This document shows, piece by piece, positions 25,966-34,867 of a DNA stretch of 64,000 nt (position 1 is the stretch's first letter; every line of letters begins with the position of its first letter). A program made the position numbers and the translations under genes. The stretch covers positions 53,187-117,186 of the forward strand of contig CAJTTI010000010.1 of NCBI GenBank assembly GCA_910579225.1. The letters are read 5' to 3'. This stretch comes from an uncultured Lachnospiraceae bacterium (GTDB lineage: Bacteria > Bacillota > Clostridia > Lachnospirales > Lachnospiraceae). Below the pieces are notes generated by a model that was not told the origin of the DNA, made no database searches, and saw only the letters and a program-made list of their open reading frames with translations.

Positions 25966-28403
25966 AATTTTCAGAGCTTTATGACCTGGAGCGTCCGATT
26001 CTGTATTTTCCCATCCGACATCACAGTCCTGCCTGCGCATATCACCTGAAGCAGGCCATCAACGCTTACAGACCAGACTGTATTCTGATCGAAGGCCCTG
26101 AAAATGCACAGGAGCAAATCGCGGTGCTGGCTCATAAGGAAACAAAAGCTCCGGTGGCATTGTATTATTATTATAAGGACACAAAGGGGCTTTTGAGTGA
26201 AGATAAAGAGGATTATCGCTGTTATTATCCGTTTCTGGACTGTTCTCCGGAACTGGTCGCACTCAGAGAAGCAGAGGAAAAAGGAATCCCCGCACGTTTT
26301 ATTGATCTTCCTTATGGAGAGATCCTGATCGGTACCGCAGAACAAGAGGGATTGCGTTCGGAGAGTGAAAAGCAAAATTATAATGATGATTATCTTCTGA
26401 GCCGCAGTCAATACCTGCACCGGCTCTGTGAGAGAACCGGGCTTCGGAGTTATGAAGAACTATGGGAAAAATATTTTGAGATCGGCGGGCTGTTTCAGGA
26501 GACCAGGGATTTTGTCCGGCTGATGTCTGTCCAATGCGGACTTACCAGAATACATACTCCGAGGGAAGAGATGGAGAAGGACGGCTGTCTCCTGAGAGAA
26601 CGGTACATGGCGCAGCAGATTGCCGAGGCGTCCCGGAGCTTTCATAAAATTCTGGTGGTGACCGGGGGATTTCATACCTATGGTCTTCTGGAACTTTTAT
26701 CAGACGAAAACGCGCAGAAGGAAACTTCCGGAGAAAATGTTTTGCATATTGAAAATAGGCGTCCCATAATTCGGTATACGGGAGAACCGGTCAGGCTTCA
26801 CGGACTGGCAGAAAAAGATCAGGGAGTATATCCGATTGCCTATTCCATGGAAGCAGCAGACGCTTTAAACGGCTATGCCAGCGGTATGCAGTCGCCGGGG
26901 TTTTATCAGCAGGTATGGGATTATTTTCAGAAATACGATGCACCGGATGGCGCCTATGAGGCTGCAGTGCTTCATCAGCTGGTCAGTGCCGGACGGCAGG
27001 CGAGGAAGAAAAAAGAGAATCTTTCTTCCTATGATATTATCTGTGCGCTTACCATGGCAAAAGGGCTTGCGGCGCTTCGGGGGAAGCAGGAGCCGGGACT
27101 GTATGAGCTCAGGGACGCGGCGCTTTCTTCATTTGTCAAAGGAGAATGCAGTCCTTCTACCGATATGCCTCTTCGGATTCTTCAGAAACTGAATACAGGT
27201 GCACAGACCGGAAGCCTGTGCAGGGATGCGGAACGTCCTCCGCTGATTCTGGATTTTGAAGAACAATGTAGAAAATATCGGCTGAAAATCCAGGCTGCCG
27301 GACAGCAGGAGGCAACCCTGGAACTGTTTACCAAGAAGAAGCACCTGGAGATGAGTCGATTTTTCTATCGAATGGAATCGCTGGAGACTGGTTTTGCAAA
27401 AAGAACCAAAGGGGCGGATCTTTTGAACCGAAGAGATAAAAGCCGGATCCGGGAAGTGTGGACATATCGTTTTTCCGGCCAGGTACTGGCGGTGCTCGTG
27501 GATATGTCCATGCTGGGAGGCACAGTGGAGGAAGCCGCCCGGACCAGACTGATCCGGCAGTTCCGGGAAAGCCGAACCAGCCAGGAAGCGGCAAGACTGA
27601 TGGCTCAGGGATTTTTGATGGGATTTCTGGAGGAGCAGGCGAAGATGGGGACTCACATCCGGGAAGTCCTTATAGAAGATGGAGATTTTTTCTCTCTGAC
27701 AAAAGGATTTTCTCATCTTCGGATGCTGTATGAACTGCAGGAACTGTATCAGGTGCAGGATGAGGCAGAGCTGGAAGAACTGATTTGTATTTGTTTTCAG
27801 AAGATCGTGCAGCTTTTACCCTCTATGGCGCAGGTGAAGGAAGAACAGCAGCAGGAATGTATGGAAAGTTGTCTTTCTCTCTACCAGATGACTGGAAAAA
27901 ACGGATTTACCGGTTTCCGACAGACATTGCTGGAAGCTTTTGTGAGACTACTCAAACAGCCAAAGGTGGTTCCTGGACTGGAAGGCTCCGTATTAGGCCT
28001 GCTCTATGGCTGTGACAGCAGGTATGAAGAGCAGATTCAGAGAACAGCGGCCGGGTATCTTCAGGGGACAGCTGAGATGCAGATGAACAGTGCAGCATTT
28101 CTGAGAGGATTATTTTATACGGCACGGGATTTTGTATTTATAAGAGAAAGTTTTCTGGGCCTGATTGACGGGCTTCTCGGGAAGCTTTCTGCAGAAGCTT
28201 TTATGAAACTGCTGCCGGAGCTCCGGCAGGCTTTTGGATATTTTACTCCGCTGGAAATTGATCGAATTGCCGGAAAAGCGGCAGAACTTCATGGTGTAAA
28301 GAAACAAAAACTGCTGCATGGCAGACAGGTGCAGCCGGCAGAATATGAATACGGAAAATGTCTTGACGCATACGCTGTCAGGCGGATGCAGAATTCTAAT
28401 TAG
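25926..28403 (+). CDS. DUF5682 family protein (YehM-like)
   Basis: The 825-residue product starts at ATG 25926 behind a GGAGGGA site, inside the end of the ATPase gene. The N-terminal part has RHHSP (residues 31-35), IEGPEN (55-60) and TGGFHTYG (H250). By appearance these resemble the conserved His/Glu positions of TraB/ChaN/EreA-like proteins, some of which are metal-dependent hydrolases; that link is inference. The middle and C-terminal parts are helical and repeat-like, with many Leu/Gln pairs. No membrane segment or signal peptide. No function has been established for the family that I know of; it always comes with MoxR, VWA and SWIM partners in sets I recall. Confidence 0.8.
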   Translation: MERVLRGEEVSEVEFSELYDLERPILYFPIRHHSPACAYHLKQAINAYRPDCILIEGPENAQEQIAVLAHKETKAPVALYYYYKDTKGLLSEDKEDYRCYYPFLDCSPELVALREAEEKGIPARFIDLPYGEILIGTAEQEGLRSESEKQNYNDDYLLSRSQYLHRLCERTGLRSYEELWEKYFEIGGLFQETRDFVRLMSVQCGLTRIHTPREEMEKDGCLLRERYMAQQIAEASRSFHKILVVTGGFHTYGLLELLSDENAQKETSGENVLHIENRRPIIRYTGEPVRLHGLAEKDQGVYPIAYSMEAADALNGYASGMQSPGFYQQVWDYFQKYDAPDGAYEAAVLHQLVSAGRQARKKKENLSSYDIICALTMAKGLAALRGKQEPGLYELRDAALSSFVKGECSPSTDMPLRILQKLNTGAQTGSLCRDAERPPLILDFEEQCRKYRLKIQAAGQQEATLELFTKKKHLEMSRFFYRMESLETGFAKRTKGADLLNRRDKSRIREVWTYRFSGQVLAVLVDMSMLGGTVEEAARTRLIRQFRESRTSQEAARLMAQGFLMGFLEEQAKMGTHIREVLIEDGDFFSLTKGFSHLRMLYELQELYQVQDEAELEELICICFQKIVQLLPSMAQVKEEQQQECMESCLSLYQMTGKNGFTGFRQTLLEAFVRLLKQPKVVPGLEGSVLGLLYGCDSRYEEQIQRTAAGYLQGTAEMQMNSAAFLRGLFYTARDFVFIRESFLGLIDGLLGKLSAEAFMKLLPELRQAFGYFTPLEIDRIAGKAAELHGVKKQKLLHGRQVQPAEYEYGKCLDAYAVRRMQNSN

Positions 28404-28411
28404 GAGGGCAT

Positions 28412-29539
28412 ATGGAACATACCAGTCAGGTGAACAGGTGGAGGCTGATACTTGGAAGTTATGCGAAGGACCAGCTCTCTTTTGAAGAAGGAGCTTCTCT
28501 GGACAATGGGATTGCATGTATGGATCTGGAGGAAGCTCTGGATTTTTTATATAACAGAGAACAGGGGGAGGATGTACGGCAGGGGAGTCTGGATGCCAGT
28601 CGACTGACAGCAGTTACCTGGATTACGAAGATTCGAAAGCTGTTTCCAAAGGAAACAGTGGAGATTCTGGAGCGCCATGCACTGGACCGATATGGGATGA
28701 CAGAGCTTTTGACTGACCGGGAAGTACTGGAGAAACTGGAACCAAATCAGGAACTGCTGAAGACGATTCTTCAACTGAAGCATCTGATGAAAGGGGAAGT
28801 GCTGGACGCTGCCCGCCGGATTGTGAAGAAGGTTGCAGAAGATATTGCAAAACGGTTGAATCAGGATATCCGTCGGTCTCTTCTTGGGAAGATTGACCGT
28901 AATTCCAGCAATCCTGTCCGTTCCGTACGGAACCTGGATATTCAGAAAACAATCCGCAGAAATCTGAAGCACTATGATGCAGAAAATGAGCGTATACTGC
29001 TGGAGCAGGTGTATTTTCATGGAAGGACCAGAAAATACAGTCAGTGGCGGGTAATCATTGCGGTGGACGAAAGCGGTTCCATGCTGGATTCCGTTATTCA
29101 CAGTGCAGTGATGGCGGGAATCTTTGCGAAGCTTCCCATGCTGGATACAAGGCTTGTAATCTTTGACACGCAGGTAGTGGATCTGAGTAACTATCTGGAG
29201 GACCCGGTGGCGACTCTGATGAGTATTCAGCTGGGAGGGGGAACTTATATAACAGGTGCGTTGCAGTATTGTGAGACTCTCGTCGAAAATCCCCACAGAA
29301 CAATAGTGGTGCTGGTGTCGGATCTGTGTGAGGGAGGCAGCGTGGCGGCTCTTCTTGGCGTAAGCCGGGGCATTATTGAGAGCGGGGCAAAACTAATCTG
29401 CCTGACAGCACTGGATATGGAGGCAAATCCGGTTTATGACAGGCGTACAGCCGGGCAGCTTGCAGATCTGGGCGCCTATGTGGGAGCTATGACACCGGAG
29501 ATGCTGGGTGATTTTATGGGGAAAATCATGAATGGCTGA
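28412..29539 (+). CDS. VWA-domain protein (YehP-like)
   Basis: The 375-residue product starts behind AGGAGG. Residues 1 to about 205 are helical; from about 210 there is a von Willebrand A domain with an intact MIDAS: D219-E-S-G-S223-M, the threonine in GGGTYITGAL, and the aspartate in LVSDLCEGG. Such domains bind Mg2+ and partner proteins. In MoxR-VWA pairs the VWA protein links the ATPase to its target. The gene lies 8 bp after the DUF5682 gene and 14 bp before the SWIM gene, so one transcript is expected. Confidence 0.88.
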   Translation: MEHTSQVNRWRLILGSYAKDQLSFEEGASLDNGIACMDLEEALDFLYNREQGEDVRQGSLDASRLTAVTWITKIRKLFPKETVEILERHALDRYGMTELLTDREVLEKLEPNQELLKTILQLKHLMKGEVLDAARRIVKKVAEDIAKRLNQDIRRSLLGKIDRNSSNPVRSVRNLDIQKTIRRNLKHYDAENERILLEQVYFHGRTRKYSQWRVIIAVDESGSMLDSVIHSAVMAGIFAKLPMLDTRLVIFDTQVVDLSNYLEDPVATLMSIQLGGGTYITGALQYCETLVENPHRTIVVLVSDLCEGGSVAALLGVSRGIIESGAKLICLTALDMEANPVYDRRTAGQLADLGAYVGAMTPEMLGDFMGKIMNG

Positions 29540-29553
29540 CAGAAGGAGGACAT

Positions 29554-31695
29554 ATGGAGAATGCACTGAAGACAATGATACAGCAGGCAGACGACGACTA
29601 CCTGACAGGTCTTTGCAATAAAGGAACTGTAAAGCGTGCATATAAAGATCTGGCGCAGGAATCTCCTTCGGTTACCTGGCAGGCAGAGACAGCGGAAGTG
29701 GCATTGAGTGAAGAAACCTGCGTGATTCGGGTTCCCCTTGGAGAAAGTACCTGCAGTTGTCCGTCCCGCAGTATGTGCCGGCATATCATAACAGCGATAC
29801 TGTGGCTGAAACAGCAGGCGCCGGATGAGCACGCGGATGACGCCTTGGATATAAAGCCTGCAGCAGAACAGGAAAATACAGAGAAGCAGGAGAAGCTAAA
29901 AACGCCGGAAGAGCTTCCTCATACGCCCAAACTGCTGGAAGAGATTTTGAAGATCCCGACGGACCGCCTGAAACGCGCCTGTCGGGGAAAACGCTACCAG
30001 CAGTTTCTGGCATATCTGCGTGCCGGAGAACTGCCGGCAATAGAAGAGAGTTCCATTGTGACGGTGATGCTTCCCTGGGAAAAAGCAACGGTAAAGCTTC
30101 TGGAACCATTTACCTATTCCACCTGTACCTGTCACAGCCGGGAACTGTGTGCACATAAAGCACAGGCAGTGCTGGCGTATCAGCTTTCCAAAGGACAGAT
30201 TACGCTTAAGGAGCTGGATGTGCTGCAGGAAGAAGAAAATACATGGGATATGGAACAGGTACAAAAATTCGGTAAAAGTGTATGTGATCTGGTGATTCAT
30301 CAGATGAGTACCGGGCTTTCCAGACAGTCTCCTGAGATATCAGAGAGCCTGGAGCGGCAGGCAGTTATCGCTCATCGAACAGGACTTCCAGCCATGGAAA
30401 CCTTGCTGCGGGAAGCATCTTCGGAATATAAGGATTATTTTTCCCGCTCGGCAGCATTTCGGAGCGAAGAACTGTTCCGGCTGCTGATGAAACTGTATTC
30501 CAGGGCAGGCAGACTTCAAAAAGCAGAGGAGCAAAAAGAGATACAGAGTCTTGCAGGAACTTTTCGGGATACTTATGAACCTGTGGGAAAACTTCATCTT
30601 TTGGGTATGGGTGGCAGGACGTTTAAAAGCAAGACCGGTTATGAAGGAGAGATCTATTATTTTCTGGAACCGGAGCAGAAGAGATGGTATACCTGGACCG
30701 ACGCGCGGCCGGTCTTTTATGACGGAGTCCGGAGAAGGCCACCCTCTGGTTCAGATAATGCCATGGCGCCCTGGGGATTAAACTGCAGTCGGGAACAACT
30801 TCAGAGTCTGGAATTTGAGCTGCTTGGAGGGAAAGCGGCAGCCGGCGGCCGACTCTCTGTAAGCAGAGAAAGTAAGGGAGAGATTCTTGGAGAGAGAAGT
30901 CTTCTGGCAGAAGAAGTCAGAGAACTGATTTACTGGGATTACGAGGAATTGCTTCAGGATTCTTATGGAGCGGCAGATCAGGAGCAGGTGACACAGAACC
31001 GTGTATCCGGCAGACGAGAAAGGCTTTTTCTTGCCGGAGCAGTCGGATGGGGGGAAGCTGAATTCGATACCATACAGCAGAGATTTTCATGGAGTTTGTA
31101 CGACCGGAAAGGGAAAAAGCTTTTTATCTCCCTGAAATACACAAAAGAAGAAAAGATGACAATCAATCTTCTGGAACGTCTGGAGAGACGGCTGCAAAAG
31201 CATTCCCGGGAGGCAATTGTTTTCTTTGGTTCCGTATATCTGGATGAGTCCGGCCGGCTCTGCCTGTATCCGATAGAGTTTTTCCTAAAAGAAGCAGATG
31301 AAATTGCAGGTTCCTTAAAGGAAACAAAAGTTTCTGAAAGAGCGGACGAAAAAGGGAATAATCCGGAACTTACAGTGGTTCGAATGATGGAGCAATACCG
31401 GCGGGAGTCTGTTGTACAGCTGTCGGATCTGCTTGTCAGCGGACTCTGTTCTGTACAGGAAGATATCATCCGGCGGCTGGAAATGCTTGCAGATGATGGA
31501 GAACGTCTGGGACTTCACACTGCCGGGGAAGAATTTGCATGCATCAGTCATTATCTGGATAAAAAGCGCCATCAGATGGAATTCACACCGGAGCCGGTGA
31601 TTCAGGCTGCCGGAAAGCTGGAACAGTATTTTCGGACCTGCCAGGAGAAACTGGCATTTGATACGGCGCTTCTGTCAATGAGAGAACCGGAATAA
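29554..31695 (+). CDS. SWIM zinc-finger protein with two SWIM motifs (YehQ-like)
   Basis: The 713-residue product starts behind AGAAGGAGG. There are two CxCx5CxH motifs: C67-x-C69-x5-C75-x-H77 and C191-x-C193-x5-C199-x-H201. Each is followed by a helix (IITAILWL, KAQAVLAY), as in SWIM domains that bind zinc and DNA or protein. The rest is helical and unassigned, with a Trp/Tyr-rich region at residues 360-400. It is last in the operon and the terminator overlaps its stop. The role is unknown; a DNA- or protein-recognition subunit of the MoxR-VWA machine is plausible. Confidence 0.85.
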   Translation: MENALKTMIQQADDDYLTGLCNKGTVKRAYKDLAQESPSVTWQAETAEVALSEETCVIRVPLGESTCSCPSRSMCRHIITAILWLKQQAPDEHADDALDIKPAAEQENTEKQEKLKTPEELPHTPKLLEEILKIPTDRLKRACRGKRYQQFLAYLRAGELPAIEESSIVTVMLPWEKATVKLLEPFTYSTCTCHSRELCAHKAQAVLAYQLSKGQITLKELDVLQEEENTWDMEQVQKFGKSVCDLVIHQMSTGLSRQSPEISESLERQAVIAHRTGLPAMETLLREASSEYKDYFSRSAAFRSEELFRLLMKLYSRAGRLQKAEEQKEIQSLAGTFRDTYEPVGKLHLLGMGGRTFKSKTGYEGEIYYFLEPEQKRWYTWTDARPVFYDGVRRRPPSGSDNAMAPWGLNCSREQLQSLEFELLGGKAAAGGRLSVSRESKGEILGERSLLAEEVRELIYWDYEELLQDSYGAADQEQVTQNRVSGRRERLFLAGAVGWGEAEFDTIQQRFSWSLYDRKGKKLFISLKYTKEEKMTINLLERLERRLQKHSREAIVFFGSVYLDESGRLCLYPIEFFLKEADEIAGSLKETKVSERADEKGNNPELTVVRMMEQYRRESVVQLSDLLVSGLCSVQEDIIRRLEMLADDGERLGLHTAGEEFACISHYLDKKRHQMEFTPEPVIQAAGKLEQYFRTCQEKLAFDTALLSMREPE

Positions 31696-31711
31696 TCCCG
31701 GTTCTCCTTTT
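31682..31711 (+). terminator. Terminator of the MoxR-VWA-SWIM operon
   Basis: GAGAACCGG (31682-31690) pairs with CCGGTTCTC (31698-31706), followed by CTTTT. It overlaps the final codons of the SWIM gene. Confidence 0.7.
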
Positions 31712-31734
31712 AGCTCATTAAGAAACGAAAGACT

Positions 31735-33321
31735 TTATAAATTGTCAAATACAATGGTTTCTTTTTCCAGACCTTCCACCACTTCCAGGTTGACTCCCAT
31801 ACGTCTGGTAATCTCTTCCATATCATTGGCGAGACTACGGGTATTGTCTGCAACTCCGGCAATACCGTTGGCGCCTTCGTCAATGGCCTTTGTAATGGTA
31901 TCAATAGAATCAGCGATACCAGACATGGAATTTTTCAGACGCTCGGTTCTTTCCTGAAATTCATCCATGGCCCCGCGAATGTATGCGGCGTCCTTTTTAT
32001 ATTGACTGCCAGATTGTACAAATGCCTGAAATTCTGTAAGGACAGAATGATTCATGTAATCGACCAGATGCTGTGCGTGTTCAGAAAGATTGTATACGGC
32101 AGTGGTAATTACATCGTTAACTGCCTGAATCCGATTGGCAGTCTCCTGGCTTGAATGAGCAAGATTGCGGATTTCGCTGGCCACAACTGCAAACCCTTTG
32201 CCGGCGGCTCCGGCATTAGCAGCTTCCACCGAAGCATTCAGAGCAATCAGTCGGGTTTGCTGGGAGATGGCAAGAATCTCGCCGGTTAATGTCTTGATCC
32301 GCTCCACACTTTTACTCTTCTCAATGGCGTCGTTTAAAGATTCCAGAAGTGCCGCCGCCTGAGCGTCTGTAGCCTGGGCGCTGTTTTGGGCGGATTGCTG
32401 CATGACATCTGCACGAGTGTTCATATGAATGGTGTAATCAGTAATATCACTGCATTCCTCCACAATATTGTGGACATCCAGACGGACATTTTGGGTATTT
32501 TCATTAATAACAGATACATTGCCTGCTACTTCCTGGATGGTTGCAGAAAGCTGTTCTGCCAAGACAGAGAGACCGGAAGCACTTCCTTTGGAAGTTTCCG
32601 TCCTTTTTAAGACTTCTCCGGTAAGCTGGTTAATACGTCCGGAGCTTTCCTGGATGGTTCGCAGAATGCTTTTGACGGGAATCACTACATAATTCGTGAT
32701 CAGTTTCAGATCCGCAAACACCAGCAGGATACAGGCAAACACTGCAGCGATACCTACTACCAGAGACACCAGGTATACGATCATAAGACGCGTTCTTGCG
32801 CTGGAAGTCTGTTCGCTGATGGAAGCGTTCAACGCGTCAATATCTGCTTCCATGGCGCTGGCATAAGCCGCCACATCGCCGTTGGCCATGGCATAGGCGT
32901 CCTGGGTTTTATGAGATGCACTGGCGCAAACCAAATGGACCAATGCGTGCTTAAATGAATCATAGTCATTCAGCAGTGCCTGGTAAGATGTGAGATCCTC
33001 TGGTATTACATGGGTTTCATAATCCGACAGCAGTTCGTCCAGCAGCGCTTCTTCTTCTTTGATCTGCTGAACAAGGAGGATCATTGTGTCATAATCCGTA
33101 GCGACAATATGGCTCAGGGCCATTTTATGTATATTCATGGAAGACTGACAGATTTCCGCCAGCCGGTTACTGCCATCCATATAGTTATCTGCAATATTTG
33201 ATGCACTGGCATTTACATTGTGAATATTGATAATCGAAAGAATGTTTGACAAAAGTGCCACCATGCCAAGCAAAGCGATTGGTATGATTAAACGTTGTTT
33301 TAAACTGATATTTTTCATCAT
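31735..33321 (-). CDS. Methyl-accepting chemotaxis protein
   Basis: This 528-residue chemoreceptor has one N-terminal membrane helix (about residues 10-32), a helical extracellular sensor of the four-helix-bundle type (33-185), a second helix (about 186-210) and a long cytoplasmic coiled coil. The signalling tip contains LIALNASVEAANAGAAGKGF. The start may be the ATG at 33321 or the next one, 3 bases later in the gene. It follows the solute-binding lipoprotein gene by 42 bp on the same strand. Together they suggest that sugar or other ligand binding is read out by the chemoreceptor. Confidence 0.92.
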   Translation of the reverse strand: MMKNISLKQRLIIPIALLGMVALLSNILSIINIHNVNASASNIADNYMDGSNRLAEICQSSMNIHKMALSHIVATDYDTMILLVQQIKEEEALLDELLSDYETHVIPEDLTSYQALLNDYDSFKHALVHLVCASASHKTQDAYAMANGDVAAYASAMEADIDALNASISEQTSSARTRLMIVYLVSLVVGIAAVFACILLVFADLKLITNYVVIPVKSILRTIQESSGRINQLTGEVLKRTETSKGSASGLSVLAEQLSATIQEVAGNVSVINENTQNVRLDVHNIVEECSDITDYTIHMNTRADVMQQSAQNSAQATDAQAAALLESLNDAIEKSKSVERIKTLTGEILAISQQTRLIALNASVEAANAGAAGKGFAVVASEIRNLAHSSQETANRIQAVNDVITTAVYNLSEHAQHLVDYMNHSVLTEFQAFVQSGSQYKKDAAYIRGAMDEFQERTERLKNSMSGIADSIDTITKAIDEGANGIAGVADNTRSLANDMEEITRRMGVNLEVVEGLEKETIVFDNL

Positions 33322-33363
33322 GGTTGATTCTCCTTTTGTGTTTGATTTGTTTCCTTTCAGATA

Positions 33364-34605
33364 TTATGGGGCGGTGATCCCCTCAACCATGGTATCAAGA
33401 TGTTCCTGCAGGCTGTTTCCAGACGGATTTCCTTCCAGGATTTCTGTAGTAAATACAACGACCGGATCCCAGAAATTTCCTCCGATGCGCTGCAGACAGG
33501 AAAACTCAGACTGTTCCAGAAGGGCTGCAATTGCCGGTGAATTCTGTACTTCTTCAGAGGCGGCGGCTCTGGTATTGGATGGTCCCTGGCCGCGCATAAG
33601 AAAGCGCAGCTTCTGGTTTTCTTCACTGGTGATCCATTCGGCCAGTTTTACTGCCCATTCTCTCTGTTTTGAATAAGCATTGACCCCGATCAATTTATAG
33701 CCGGAGAAGGACGCCATCTGAACCTGCTGCCCGGCACAGGCATAGGAAGGAAGCTTAGCGGCTCCGAAATCGTTCCCCCAGGCGCCCTCTACCTCCACTG
33801 CATTCCATACGCCATTGACACCTGCGATAATAGAGCCATTTTTTACTCCTTCCAGAAAACCAACATCATCTGTACTGATAAAACCTGGGTGCGCTGCCAG
33901 ATTCGTCATGGCCTGAGCCACATCCGTACCTTTGATGGTTCCGTCTGTGCTGTTCCAGGTACAGTAATTGGTGATTCCGTCATCATTTAGACCTACAGTG
34001 AGTCCAGTATTACCAAACAGAGAATATACATACCAGCCGGACGACCACTCCATCGAAACTTTTTTACCGTGTTCGGCAGCGATATCCAGCATTCGATCCA
34101 GTGAGGTAATATCCTCTTCCGTAAAATATTCTTTATTATAGTAAAGAAAATATCCGTTGTCTGCAGTCAGGGGCAGTGCATACAAAGTGTCTTTGACAGA
34201 TGCTGCCAGTACAGCCTCCGGCAGATTGGATTCTTTGACAGAAGCGGCATTCTCTACTGGTTCCAGTGCTCCGGCAGCCACCAGAGTGTTCAGTTGATCG
34301 TCTGCAAATGCAAAAACATCAGCGCCCTGTTCCAGATCTGCCATCAGTACATTGGTACAGCTGCTTTCACTTTGAGCCTCATAAGTAATCTGAAATTCTG
34401 CCTGTCCGCGGTATTTAGCCTGAAAATCTTCAGTAATCTGGCGAAGCAGTTCTTCATCCTCTGCAGCTCCCCAGACAGTCAAACTGACCATATCAGAATC
34501 GGGAGTTTGGGGTTCCTCTGAAAGTGAGGAGACATTTCTTTGACATCCGGATGATAATACGGCCAATAAAAGAGCTGGAAGCCACATATTAATCTTTTTC
34601 TTCAT
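33364..34605 (-). CDS. Extracellular solute-binding lipoprotein (sugar-type ABC)
   Basis: The start is placed at 34605 (MKKKINMWLPALLLAVLSSGC), behind GGAGAGAG; 413 residues. A lipobox (LSSGC, C21) gives a membrane-anchored outer-face lipoprotein. Family 1 solute-binding features follow: SLTVWGAAEDEELLRQI, YALPLTADNGYFLYYNKEYF and WITSEENQKLRFLMRG. No permease or ATPase gene lies nearby; the next gene is a chemoreceptor. It may be a ligand-binding partner for chemotaxis instead of transport. The substrate cannot be told. Confidence 0.85.
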   Translation of the reverse strand: MKKKINMWLPALLLAVLSSGCQRNVSSLSEEPQTPDSDMVSLTVWGAAEDEELLRQITEDFQAKYRGQAEFQITYEAQSESSCTNVLMADLEQGADVFAFADDQLNTLVAAGALEPVENAASVKESNLPEAVLAASVKDTLYALPLTADNGYFLYYNKEYFTEEDITSLDRMLDIAAEHGKKVSMEWSSGWYVYSLFGNTGLTVGLNDDGITNYCTWNSTDGTIKGTDVAQAMTNLAAHPGFISTDDVGFLEGVKNGSIIAGVNGVWNAVEVEGAWGNDFGAAKLPSYACAGQQVQMASFSGYKLIGVNAYSKQREWAVKLAEWITSEENQKLRFLMRGQGPSNTRAAASEEVQNSPAIAALLEQSEFSCLQRIGGNFWDPVVVFTTEILEGNPSGNSLQEHLDTMVEGITAP

Positions 34606-34727
34606 AACTCTCTCCATAAAAATGTAATATTTCGGATATTATAATACCATTTTCCAGATTTTTTTACAATTGGCTTTTATAGATTTATACATTCATATTT
34701 ACATTCATATTTGCTATTATAATTGTC

Positions 34728-34796
34728 TTGTCATATGTAAAGTTATAATGTATAATCTTTTTAAATATGCTGCGGACAAACTGACAAAAATGTCAG
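34728..34796 (+). promoter_or_regulatory. nadA promoter and candidate NiaR operator
   Basis: TTGTCA (34728-34733) and TATAAT (34751-34756) are 17 bp apart. Downstream, CTGACA-AAAA-TGTCAG (34781-34796) is a perfect hexamer inverted repeat. NiaR/YrxA is encoded at the end of this operon and represses NAD synthesis genes when niacin is plentiful, so this dyad is its likely target. The 250 bp between the lipoprotein gene and nadA holds no gene. Confidence 0.6.
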
Positions 34797-34867
34797 AGCC
34801 GGAATTGTCCTGTCCGATCAGGTCATGTGCTTGGCAGCAGAATCTATAAATCCAGGGAGGAAATATT

